A DNA stretch of 64,000 nucleotides from Nematostella vectensis. Lineage: Eukaryota > Cnidaria > Anthozoa > Actiniaria > Edwardsiidae. Made by a program: the position numbers and the translations under genes. The notes beneath the pieces were generated by a model. The model saw only the letters and a list, made by a program, of their open reading frames with translations, searched no databases and had not been told where the DNA came from. The stretch lies in the NCBI RefSeq assembly GCF_932526225.1, contig NC_064039.1:7005459-7069458 (forward strand), written 5' to 3'. Shown piece after piece: positions 22,732-33,540 of the stretch (position 1 is the stretch's first letter; the number at the start of each line of letters is the position of its first letter).

Positions 22732-25700
22732 TTACGTGAGATCGATGACATCACATGGAGTGGAGTCACTTTTGTTATCAAGCAACACCACGATTGCTTC
22801 TTCAACACTTCCTTTCGTTTGAAACAGCGCGTTCTGAACTGCTGCCTGGCTGCAGTCATGCATTACGCCGATTACCAAACCGATCTTCTCCTTGTCATAG
22901 AAAGCCTGAGGCTCAACGTAAATATCACTAGAGTCTTCCCCCGTCACACAAACACTAGAAGATAAGTTTGATTCTTGCTTTGTGAGGCTGTTCTCGGGAA
23001 GATTCCGCACACTCTCTTCTGTCAACAGCCCTTGATTGCCTGACGATGCCTTACCAGTGCACGTGTTGCTCCAGTCGCTAGTCCCTCTTCCATGGTATTT
23101 ATCTGACCTCGCGTCAAAGACATAGACAGCTCCATCCACGAATGGGTTAAAAGCGCCTTCTTCTTGTGAGTCAAGGATTTCAATCTGTTTTTTTTCTTGA
23201 TGAGATCCCATCTCGTTTAAAGTGATAGCGATATTTAATCGAGGAGCTGCTTCAACCTCAGACTTCGGCCGTTTTTTCACACAGTCATCGAATAAGTCGT
23301 CGATCTGTATCGCCCTGTATCGTTTCCGTCTTTTCTGGTCAGCAGACACCTGGCTTGCACACGAAGCATTATTGTGACATTGTGCATCATTAGTATCCAC
23401 CGTTCCGTTTTCCCTTTTCACGCCTTCTCCGCGCGGAGAGTAAACCAAGTTATCGCGGCCAACAGATGTTGGCCAAATGTTAGTCTTGGGGGTATCATTT
23501 AGGCTAGCCTGGATTGCTCGCGCTAGTTCTCCGTCCGTCACTTTTACCCCATTCAAATCGCTCAGATCTACCTCTGAATGGAGGTTTCTCTTGTGCGCTG
23601 AGTATTCAATTAAATCGTCGTCATCAACCTTAGAACAAGTGCTAAAAGGTTTGGTGGTGTCGTTTAGACTAGCCTTTATGGCACGCGCTAGTTCTCTTTC
23701 TTCCGTTATCTCTGCCTCCCCTTTCACATCTTTTAGATCTGTCTTTGCCTTAACGCTTCTGATTCGCGGTGAGTATTTTGACATGCATTCATCATCCAAT
23801 TTTGAACATATGTTAGACGTTTTGATTGAGTCCATTAAACAAGCCTGAATTGCACTGACAAAAGCACTGTCTTCCTTTTCTATTAGATCTGTACGATTTT
23901 CTTTAGTCCTCAAATAAAATCGTGGAGAGTGTTCCAAAATATCTTCTTCATTAAATTTTGGACAAGTGTTAGTGGCTTTTTTGGTGTCCTCTAGACTAGT
24001 CTGAATTGCGCGCGTAAGATCACTATCTTCTGTTTCTTTTAGTTGCCTACTCACTTCAGTATGATTTCCTTTATTAAGGCTTCTCTTACGCGGCGAGTGG
24101 TCAAAGCCATCATCATAACCGAACTTTGGGTACGTGTCTTGAAGACTGGCCTGAATTGCACGCACCAAAGCAATATCTTTCTCCCCTCCTGTTTCACCTT
24201 TTTCTACCTTGGTCCCCGAATGAGTGGTTCTCATGCAAGATGGGCTGTTCAGCTCATCATATTGATCAAATTGTGAGCATGACTTAGAAATTGTTGCAGA
24301 GGGATCCATTCGTTTAATGGATGACCTTTCGCGCACGCCACCAGCAGTAGAGGCCGCTGTACCCTTGTTGAGCAGGCGCAAAGCTTCAAAATCACCTCGA
24401 GACACCCTATAGAACAATGACCGCCAATTAGTCAAGTCAAGCTGAACAAATTTCCACGTTAAACGGAATACGTACCTTCGTTTCAGGTCCGTGGTGACGC
24501 TGGCTAAGTATTCAACGGACCCTTCTATGCTGCGTGTCTCAACAAGGGTAAAATCTCTACTGGCACGAAGATCTTCTACAGCAGCCTGGCACAAGGGAAA
24601 AAATAATGGCAACTTGCATAAAAGGGAGTTGCTATTGTCAGTTTTGTCAGGTACTTTACCTAATGCGTAATATAGTGACAACAACTCGAAAGCATTAGCC
24701 ATAATGAAAGTGTTGGCAAAACTACTTACCTCAACTTGCTCAACGCTCGGGTTCCCACACTTTCCAACGCCATTACAGCCATCCATACAGCCCACACGGT
24801 AAGCCGCTGGTGTAGACTCTACCAAGTACTGCAGGCTTACATCATCTGACAGGATCCCAAACTTGTCCCTAAAAGTTCACAGCACTGCAGCTATTTTTCT
24901 GCTTGGTGTATCGACCGTCTTTAATATTGTCAGTCAAGTCATCTACTTACTTTGAAGCTAGTATCCTATCTTTCTGCTTGGTGTATGGACCATCTTTGAT
25001 GCTGTCAGCCAAGTTATATTACTCACCTCCAAGCTAGTATCCTATCTTTACACTTGGTGTAACGACCATCCTTGATGCTGTAAACCATATCATCTATCTA
25101 CCTCCAAGCTAGCATACTATCTTTCTTCTAGGTGAATCGACCATCTTTGATGCTGTCAGTCAAGTCCTCTACTTACCTCCAAGCTAGCATCCTATCTTTC
25201 TGCTTGGTGTATCGACCATCCTTGATGCTGTCAGCCAAGTCATCTGCCCTCTTACGCTCAAGCAAAACTGGAAGTGTATACTCACAGCCATTAGCTCTCC
25301 AAAGCCACTGGTAATCCCCACAGAGGAGGGAACGGGACTTGTGCTGTACGCCCCAATCATTTAGTCGTCTACTTAACTGTGTGACAAGAAAGCTAGCACT
25401 AATTAGAAAAGGCTTCCGAAAATTAAATTTGTCAAATCTTAGGTGGGCAATTATTAAAACTGCGTCACTCATTCAATTGTAACAAAGCTGTATTTAAATA
25501 CGGTTTAAGAGTCATTAGCAAGGAAACCTGTTTAAGTTTTATCATTAAGGACCAATCAAGATAAACAAAGTCCTAAATATACTATCAAAATATCCTAGAA
25601 AATGTAACTTGGTAGATCTCAAACAGTAAATATATATCCAAAAGGATTTTAATATTGTATTATATTGAATTAAATATACATACAAAAGGATTTTAATATT

Positions 25701-28431
25701 GTAGTTGAGAGCCAACTGACTAAGAAAATATGTATATGTAAATTAAGGTTGAACCACACACCTCTCCTAATCGCACATTATCACCTCCAAGCTCATGGAT
25801 ATCAACCAGTAGAGTGACCCTGTGAAGAAACAATTATTTAAACATTTAAACATTTATTGTAAACATGGAAACATTTCTTGTGTTACGAATATGGAATTTA
25901 CATTTAAAGAAATTGAAAAAAATGTTAAAGTGTGTGAAAAAAAGTGCGAGAAGAGATGATATAATATATTTGCTAACAGCAACATAAGGACCACTATCTG
26001 CTCCTCCTCTTTAACAGGACAACATGCACTTCTCAACCCACTGCACCTACACTCAATAACTTACATCCACTGTTTAAAAAAAACAATTTGTAAGTAAACA
26101 GTTGGGTGATGTGGTCTCATACCCGTCATCTCCTGTATCTGTGCAGTAGAGAGAGTCAAATTGCTTGCTACTTGACTGTGCCGATATATTCTTGGCAGTG
26201 TTCTTTGAGACAGTTAGTCTTTGTGGGGCAGGAAGTATATGTGTTCCTAGAAATTATTCAATCATTTAAAAAACACATAGAAAAATTGGGAATAAATACA
26301 TTTTTTGTGTGCACCTCTCAGACGATGAGCAACATCTTCCCCAGGTGGCAACAACTCATAAACTGTCTTCTTGCCTAATAGACAGGGAATAAATATTTAT
26401 AAATACTGTAACATAAGAATTGTAAGAACTAAAGGAGCTTATGGACTTGAGTAAACAAACCTCTGCTTCTTTTTTTGATGTATCCCCTACTAATCAAGAC
26501 ATTGATTCTCCACCAGGCAGGGCACATAGCTACAACAGAACAAAACAAAACATTCTAAGCAAAGGTTAAAAGGTACCTACCTAAGAAAGTGTCTATAAAA
26601 GGTGTTTAGAGATGGACTTCCCGGGATTTAATGAGGAGGGTGTGCTGTCAAAGGTATCATACTGAAAATGGTAGTATTTGACGATCTTTCAATAGGAAAT
26701 GCCACTTTTTTGGCATCCATCAGGTGGAGTGCGCACACACCTTTGCTTGTTATAGTTTTACCTGCAGCTCCATCTAAGGTAGAAACGATGTTGAATTTCT
26801 CATCACAGATACATGCACATGCCTCTTTTAAATCATCTTCAGGAACAAGAGGCCTACCACCGTCGGACAAGCTATGAGTACATTAATGAAGTTGGTGTTA
26901 GAAGAAATCATCAGCATATGAGAGCATTAGCATTTGAGAGCCCACAGCTGAAAACTGATCATGACAGTGCATCTACTGCAGATAAAAGAGAATGATATAG
27001 GAGCAAAGCCTATATTAATGCACCATCAGTTGTACAATCCCTCTATTGAAATCAAAATCTCAAAAATCCCACTTTTAGGTGCATCTGCTTTCAAATAGAT
27101 GTACACATTACATTATAATCAACGAGGTATATGGCCATATACATGATTGGGGGAGCTGAGTGAGCCAGAATTAAATAATCCAAAATAATCCAATGCCTCC
27201 CACTAAAAATACCCCCACACTGAATTAGATGACAAAAAATACTTGAGTTTAAACACTCTCCCAAGTACCAAAGCAAAAAAAAAAAAAAAAAAAAAACACT
27301 TCACATCTTTGTTTAAGTTGATAGAAATGTCTTCCTGATACAAATTTATGTATTCTGATTACTAAAAAGTTTTTTTTTAACTGCCAAACACCTAAAAATA
27401 CCACAAAGTGTTCCATCTCCATACATACAAGTTTGAAAATTTGAAGTTTGTAAATTTTCTCCCCCCACCTCAAAATAGGATACCTATGTAGGGTCCTATT
27501 ATGCTAATATCTGAGTACCCCCTCTCCCACCAGGATCTCATCCTGCTTGAGAGTTTTTCCATTTATGTTGTTGTATAGATAAAAAACATACAACTTTTTT
27601 TCTTACCCTATTGCTTCACTTTCATTCAGTAATGCCACAAGCAGCCCTGATCCTGTGCTGGCATGACAACCTGAGGACAAACAGAAACCGTTGGCAAGAA
27701 TTGAAGCAATCACTAACCAGGGCTTGGTTCCTAGAAAGCAGATTAGTGCCAACACAGGGATAAGATTTGCTATTGGGACATTTGATGGGATAAGAATGTT
27801 ATTACCCCCTGGGTTAATATCTGCTTTCTAGGAACCGGGCCCAGGTCTATGGTCTGCATTGGAAGTACCTCATCTGTATAATTCCATACAATACCAATAT
27901 CCTAAACAGAGCAAGGTGTGTTTTATGCTTTTCCGTTGAAATGTTGCTAGCTTTTAACAGCTGACATAGCATCAAATTGGAGAGCTGAAAATTGAACTTG
28001 GAGTTGATTGGTTTACAAGAAAAAGGCATTACCTGGATTTGGTGGCTCAACACTGTACTTATCATCTTTTATGATCTCGTCCAACCTAGTTTTAATTATT
28101 TTCCCAATCTGTCATGACAACATAAAACAAGTTCAAATTATTAGTTAAGTTAATAAAGAAAATTGGATACAAGGTCATCATAACAATGTATTCAGAGAAA
28201 AAGATGTAAAAACTACAGAAACAACAGGTGTCAAAGACCTGCCGTCCTATCCTACGATTTAAAAGAACATACCCCTTCGAGTTGAGAAGCCTGTTTGGGT
28301 GACTTTATAGGTCCTTCAGCCAGAGACAATGATACAATAGCTTTAGAAGTCCACTCAGCAGCCTGTTTATTAAACTGGTGACGACGCTGTGAATGCTCAG
28401 CCTTAATCAGACCTCTTATAAATTTGTACTT
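22732..28431 (-). CDS. MUS81/XPF-type nuclease with UIM array, UBA-like and SIM tail (first exon not found)
   Basis: Exons in transcript order: 28431-28273, 28108-28033, 27670-27607, 26871-26762, 26374-26315, 26246-26123, 25819-25762, 25376-25177, 24868-24730, 24585-24476, 24406-22732. All phases close and give 924 residues; a short upstream exon with the start codon is missing. The N-terminal 78 residues resemble the MUS81 helix-hairpin-helix region, followed by a winged-helix-like stretch (KKTVYELLPPGEDVAHRL). The ERCC4 nuclease core is intact: VTLLVDIHELGGD, then GDYQWLW and ERKRADDLADSIKDGRY, fitting GDXnERKX3D. MUS81 cleaves branched DNA with an EME partner in the nucleus. The last exon (557 residues) adds five ubiquitin-interacting motifs (types RAIQASLQD, RAIQTSLED, SAIQACLMD, RAIKASLND, RAIQASLND), a UBA-like segment near the end (VMHDCSQAAVQNALF) and the terminal SUMO-interacting motif VIDLT. 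Such a tail is not part of vertebrate or yeast MUS81 as I know them. Confidence 0.85.
24900..25250. repeat. 75-bp tandem array copying an exon end and its splice donor
   Basis: About four and a half copies with period 75 (75-76). The first copy is the real 3' part of exon 25376-25177 (residues DLADSIKDGRY to the donor GGAG|GTAAGT). Equivalent exon-end sites lie at 25102, 25027 and 24951, with donors reading GTAGAT, GTGAGT and GTAAGT. The last copy runs into the acceptor of the next exon at 24868. The copies have stops in the read-through frame, so they look intronic. Confidence 0.85.
27718..27844. mobile_element. Foldback MITE in nuclease intron
   Basis: The terminal inverted repeats are about 26 bases with few mismatches (core GGTTCCTAGAAAGCAGAT on the left, its reverse complement on the right) around a 75-base centre. 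No coding capacity. Confidence 0.7.
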
Positions 28432-29618
28432 CTGCAAAGCATAAAATCCATCCTAGCCAAAGTGCAAATGTATAGATATTCTGTATTTGTGTTTATCTAT
28501 AATACACCAAAAACTGTTAATCTACTCTGCTAAATTTTCTTCTTCTACTGTCCTGAAGAAGTCTTTTAAAAGACAGAAATTTGGCAGAGTCTTCTGGCTC
28601 TTGAAAACAACAATTTGGGCTTTTTGTATTTATATGTGTTTATGTATAGATAGTCGGTATTTGTGTTTTTGAATTATGCTAGAGTAATGGGTGATCTCAC
28701 CTCTTTTAGAGTATAAAATTTCAACCAACTACCACCCCTTAGGGGGTGCTGAAGGATTTTGCCATCTCTTAGGGTATAAAATTTGACCAACTGCAACTCT
28801 AAAGGGGATGTTAAACATTTTTTTTAATTATGTAATCTCTTAGGGTATAAAATTCGACCAATTGCTATATCTAAGGAGGTGTTAAATGTTTTTTTTCCAA
28901 TACTGCCAACTCTAAGGGTTATAAAATCTCTTAATAATTTCTGTTGACCATGCCAAAGTGCCCTCCCTTAAATCGATTTTGCTGGCAACCCCCCCCCCCC
29001 CCCGGCTAGTGATATACTACAAGAGAGAAGGATTCCATCTTAGACACTACTGCTCCAAAAAGATAGTGAATTGCTACTCAGCACCATGCCCTTGTCCTGG
29101 TTACCTAGAAAAACTCCCAGTTTAGCTCAGAATTTCCTGGTTTTGCAAGGCAAACATTTCCCTGTCTTTGAAAGGCCATGGAGTTTCACTATGTTATGGT
29201 TTGGTGTAGTGGGTGAAATGTAAAAGACAAAATTAATTTCCATGTGCCATTTTGTTGTGTCTGCGGTTAATATGCTATTTAGTAGCATCACCCTTGATAA
29301 AACACCCTATTAATGGACTATGCAATGCATTTGCAGTCACTACTGTGCATGGCATGCCTGCTGGTCCACAGGCATGCAGCATTGGAAAGGCCCTGGGTCC
29401 CTAAGGATACTACAGACCATTTTAGGTAGTGCAGGCAACTGTGGGCAGTATTTTGCAGTGTTTCTATCCTGATCAATTTGATGATGATGACGATGATCAT
29501 ATTGACAGGGGTAACTTGATAACCAGCGGTGCATTGGTACCACCATCCTACCGTCATCTGACTGCTAGCCTGCTCAACAATGGTTCGGAAAGAAGAGAGA
29601 CAGAGATGCGGTACGCCA
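28432..29618. other. Upstream part of nuclease gene locus, no exon identified
   Basis: The missing first exon of the MUS81-like gene should lie here or beyond the LTR element, but no convincing start exon was found. The stretch holds the degenerate repeat at 28697-28930, a 15-base C run (28989-29003) and single-copy-looking DNA. Confidence 0.5.
28697..28930. repeat. Degenerate 66-72 bp tandem repeat
   Basis: Units start at about 28700, 28766, 28838 and 28910, each beginning near CTCTTAGGGTATAAAA and containing a GACCAA segment. A related fragment (CTTAGGGAT...GACCACCCCC) occurs at 7685-7765, so this is probably part of a dispersed family. Confidence 0.6.
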
Positions 29619-29623
29619 CAAGG

Positions 29624-29727
29624 TGTGGTATTCAGTATACCTGTGTAGCGCCCGCATTGCATGTTGGGGCACGTGTTTGTAACTGAGTTGAGTGAGTCGC
29701 CATTTTGAATTTTGAGCGGATACTACA
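29624..29727 (+). repeat. 5' LTR with internal deletion
   Basis: 104 bases, starting TGTGGTATTC and ending GATACTACA. Compared with the 3' LTR it lacks about 37 bases, including the AATAAA signal. Shared parts differ at only a few sites. Confidence 0.92.
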
Positions 29728-29752
29728 TGGTGGCAGCGTTTTAAAAGCAGAA

Positions 29753-30388
29753 ATGCCGGACCCAGAAGATGCCTCTAGCTCTCATAAACTCCAGATACAG
29801 TTTCCTCTTCCGGAAACGTTCGCTTCGGGCAAACAGGGCCTCGAGCAAATTGAGAACTGGACGAAATGGATCAAGACATTTGAACGATACAGGACTGCTT
29901 CGGGACTCAAAGACAAGACAGATACCGAGCAGGTCAGCACTCTACTCTACGCTATGGGAGACTGTGCTGATGATATTTTAGCGACGTTGAAAGTCGACAA
30001 ATCGAAGGTGAGTTATAGTGAGATGAAAACAGCACTCGAGACATATTTTGGCGCACGCCGAAACGTTGTTGTGGACAGGGCTCGATTCAACAGGCGAGTT
30101 CAGAAGCCAGGTGAGTCCATTGACTCCTTCATACAAGATTTATATCGCCTAGCAGATGAATGCAATTACTCTACTCTGAAAGAAGAGTTGATTCGAGATT
30201 GCCTCGTAGTGGGACTTTTAGACGAAAATCTCTCAGACAGACTGCGACAGAAAGCAGATCTAACTCTTGCCCAGGCTATTGAACGGTGTAGAATGAACGA
30301 GATGAGAAAGGAGAACAGAGATCTGGTTCTGGGGGAGATAAACAAGTCTGATTCTAGTGCGAATCTGCGTGGATCTAACTCAGCTTAA
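29753..30388 (+). pseudogene. gag remnant of the LTR element
   Basis: A 211-codon frame starting at the ATG after the primer-binding site. Its middle matches retrotransposon Gag capsid (ENWTKWIKTFERYRTASG, QKPGESIDSFIQDLYRLA, ECNYSTLKEELIRDCLVVG). It ends in about ten unrelated residues because it runs, in another frame, into RT sequence at about 30355. The zinc knuckle expected at the Gag C-terminus is absent. Confidence 0.85.
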
Positions 30389-32763
30389 TGAAGGGGTCAA
30401 GTGGGAAATACAACCGATGCCATCTGTGGATGAAAGTTTATCCAAACTATCCCAGGGGAAGGTCTTTAGTAAACTCGACGCTAATAGTGGGTTTTGGCAA
30501 GTTCCCCTTGATGAACAGTCAAAATTATTGACCACATTCATAACCCCCTTTGGCAGATTTTGTTTCAACAGGCTGCCATTTGAGATCAGCAGCGCACCTG
30601 AGTTCTTCCAACGCGCCATGCCTGGTATCCTGGAGGGACTAGATGGTGTAGTGTGCCAGATGGACGACATCTTAATCCATGGGAAGGACCAAGCAGAACA
30701 TGACAAACGTGTACGAGCGGTCCTAAACCGTACCCAGGATGCAGGGATGACACTAAACAGCAAATGCGAGTTTAACAAACGATCAATCAAGTTCCTGGCA
30801 CACATCATTTACGGTAGTGGCATTTACGTCGACCCCAGTAAGACAGATGCCATCACCGTCACAGAGCTCCAAAGGTTCCTAGGTATGGTCAACCATGTTG
30901 CTAAGTTCGTGCCTAGACTAGCGGATCTCAACGGTCCACTGCGCCAGCTGCTTCATAAAGATGCACAGTGGCTATGGGGTCCAGACCAGCAACAGGCATT
31001 CCAAAGGATTAAGGAGGTGTTAGCGCTCTACAGTCCGAAGCGTTAGGCCATAATCGCAGCAGATGCATCAAACGCAGGAATTGGTGCAGTCCTAATACAA
31101 ATAGCGAACGATAGCTCCCGTCGTCCTGTGTACTACGCGTCCCGTTCTCTGTCGGAGACAGAGCAGAGGTAAGCGGTTATTGAAAAGGAAGCCTTAGCAG
31201 CTACTTGGGCCTGTGAAAGGTTTGCGCAGTATGTGTTAGGTCTTAAGTTCAAGCTAGAGACAGATCACAAACCTCTAGTAACTTTGCTTAATACAACTGA
31301 ATTATGAAAGATGCTGCCTCGCATCCAGGGATTCCGACTTAGACTAATGCGTTTCAGTCCACATGTAGTCTATGTTCCAGGTAAACAGCAGCTCACAGCG
31401 GATGCACTGTCGAGAGCGCCAGTAGGAAAGCCACTACCGGAAGACGTCATGTTGGTTGAAGAAGTTGAGAGCTATGTGGGTAAGACATTGCATGGACTTC
31501 CTGCAACGCCAAACCGTCTCACAGAAATGCGCGAAGCGCAGAAAGCAGATAAAGAGTGCTCCCTCATTTGCAGGTATTGTATGGAAGGATGGCCTGTTTA
31601 TATGTTACATAGGCCCCTCATGCAGCCATATTGGGAGGCACAGAGCCACCTAGCAGTTGTGCGGATCGTCATACCCCAGTTCCTGAGGCTTGAAATCCTC
31701 AATTGCGTCCACACCGGACACCTTGGTATAACCAAGTGTAGAGCAAGGGCTCGCAGCTCCGTATGGTGGCCAGGGCTTTCTACCAGTATTCAAGAAATAG
31801 TTTCTAAGTGCGGCACATGTGCAAAGGTTAAACAAGACCAGCGTGAGCCACTCCTGCCAAGTTCCTTTCCATCACGCCCATGAGAGAGAATTAGTATGGA
31901 TCTATTCAATTACCAAGGTAAAATCCACTAATTAATGTTGATTACTATTCTCGTTGGATAGAGATAAAGAGACTTTACAGTGAAACATCTGAAAATGTTA
32001 TCAATGTTCTTAAGGAACTATTTGCAACACACGGAATTCCAGACATTGCTATTTCGGACAATGGTCCTCAGGTTGTCTTGGAAATATTCAGCAAGTTTGC
32101 AGATACATACGCCTTTATCCATTATACTAGCTCACCTAAGTATGCTCCTGCTAATGGAGAAGCAGAGAGAGCGGTTCGTACGATTAAGGAACTGTTAAGA
32201 AGAACAAGGACATTGGTCTTGCTCTCTTGTTGTATCGCTCTACACCTTTACAGAATGGTTTATCGCCAAGTGAGCCTCTCATGGGGCGAAAGCTTAAAAC
32301 GCAGCTACCTGTACCGCCAAGCACGCTACAGCCGAGAAATATGTCTTCCGACGTAAAGGCTGTAAGAGCGAAGGAAGAAACATACAGAAACAAGCAAGAG
32401 GTTTCCTTCAACAGACGACATCGAGCCAGAGAGTTATCGTCTCTAAATCCTGGTAACACTGTGTGGGTCAAAAACCAATCGAAACTAGGCAAAGTGCTAT
32501 CACCGACACAGTACCCCAGATCATATCTGGTGAAAACGGGTGAAGGGATTCTTTGCAGGAATCGGTCAGCTCTGGTATCCACCACCGAAGAGCATACGGC
32601 GGAACCAACCGAACAAGCAGACGACACCGATGAAGAGTGGCTGAGTCCTCAGCCGCCTTCGCCAACAATCAGTGCAGAGTCGTCTACCCCAGCGAACACT
32701 CGTGTATCTCAGACAACCCCATCTGGTCGAATTGTCAGACCTCCAAAGCATTTGGACTTGTGA
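30357..32763 (+). pseudogene. pol remnant: reverse transcriptase, RNase H, integrase
   Basis: Reverse transcriptase starts abruptly at RICVDLTQLN, without the protease or the first RT strand. It shows FSKLDANSGFWQVPL, TPFGRFCFNRLPF and the catalytic MDD box. RNase H follows in the same frame (AADASNAGIGAVL, TDHKPL) but is cut by stops at about 31044, 31170 and 31305. Integrase shows the zinc-binding HTGHLGITKCRARA and CGTCAKVKQ, a stop at 31881, frame changes near 31950-32080 and 32220, then SDNGPQ, SPKYAPANGEAERAV and a C-terminal part ending at 32763. Not functional as read. Confidence 0.88.
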
Positions 32764-32911
32764 GGACAGTATGAACATTTGAACACTACGAACATTAGCT
32801 ATACAGTAGGCTTTATTAGTTGTTTCTAGAACATGTTACAGTTTAGACGTTAAGCTTGCTTCAGCTCACAAAATTTGTTATTAAGTATGGCAGTCCATAC
32901 TTGGGGGAAGA

Positions 32912-33052
32912 TGTAGTATTCGGTATACCTGTGTAGTGCCCGCATTGCATGTTGGGGCACGTGTTTGTAACTGAGTTGAGTGAGTCGCCATCTTGAATAA
33001 AACATTGAGTTTGTACACTCGGTTTTCCCTCTCACTACGAGCGGATACTACA
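32912..33052 (+). repeat. 3' LTR
   Basis: 141 bases from TGTAGTATTC to GATACTACA, with AATAAA at about 32996. Unusually short for a gypsy-type LTR, but the TG...CA ends and flanking CAAGG fix the limits. Confidence 0.93.
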
Positions 33053-33333
33053 CAAGGGAGAGGGAATGTGGAAGGGCTTGCAGTTGACCCTTTGTTTTTT
33101 TTGTATAAACATTCTTTTGGTGAACGTTTATGCTAATGAGGTAAATCACATTCTGATTGGTTGAGAAGCCTTGCACATGCTAGTCGAGGTGTCAATCATT
33201 TTTAGGTGTTTTAAATGAAAAACATTTTCAGTATTCCTTCTCATTGAAATTTCTTTGATTTTTAGCTATGGAAGCTGGGTAATTTTGCCACTAAAAGTTT
33301 ATTGCCTACGCCAGGGGCGTGAATAAACCGTTA

Positions 33334-33537
33334 GGCCTAGTGTACACTAGCGACATATCGACATAACCACATGGGCGCGAGTTTTATCTTCGACATAACG
33401 ACATGGACATAACGACATAAGAAAAAAACACATGTTTTTTCTTATGTATGTCATTATGTCCATGTCGTTATGTCGGGCTAAACATAGTGCGCGCACCCAT
33501 GTCGTTATGTTGTTATGTTGCTAGTGTGCACTAGGCA
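33334..33537. mobile_element. Foldback MITE with TTA target duplication
   Basis: 204 bases that fold almost end to end: GGCCTAGTGTACACTAGC at the left matches the reverse complement of the right end, and the arms carry repeated GACATAACGACAT-type motifs on both sides of a short loop at about 33420-33440. TTA flanks both ends (33331-33333, 33538-33540). Confidence 0.75.
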
Positions 33538-33540
33538 TTA

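Larger units (their letters stand above)
29624..33052 (+). mobile_element. Decayed Ty3/gypsy-type LTR retrotransposon
   Basis: A complete insertion boundary is visible: target duplication CAAGG at 29619-29623 and 33053-33057, 5' LTR 29624-29727, 3' LTR 32912-33052, a primer-binding-type TGGTGGCAGCG directly after the 5' LTR, and a purine tract (TTGGGGGAAGA) directly before the 3' LTR. Order inside is gag, reverse transcriptase, RNase H, integrase, the Ty3/gypsy order. The element is 3.4 kb, shorter than an intact one, because a segment between gag and RT is gone, and pol has stops and frameshifts. It should be non-autonomous. Confidence 0.93.

Noticed and set aside
23477..23848. 123-codon plus-strand frame
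   Set aside because: Shadow of the UIM-containing exon of the nuclease on the minus strand.
26450..26525. Extra exon of the nuclease between 26762 and 26374
   Set aside because: The exons ending at 26762 and starting at 26374 already join in phase, and the winged-helix-like region reads through.
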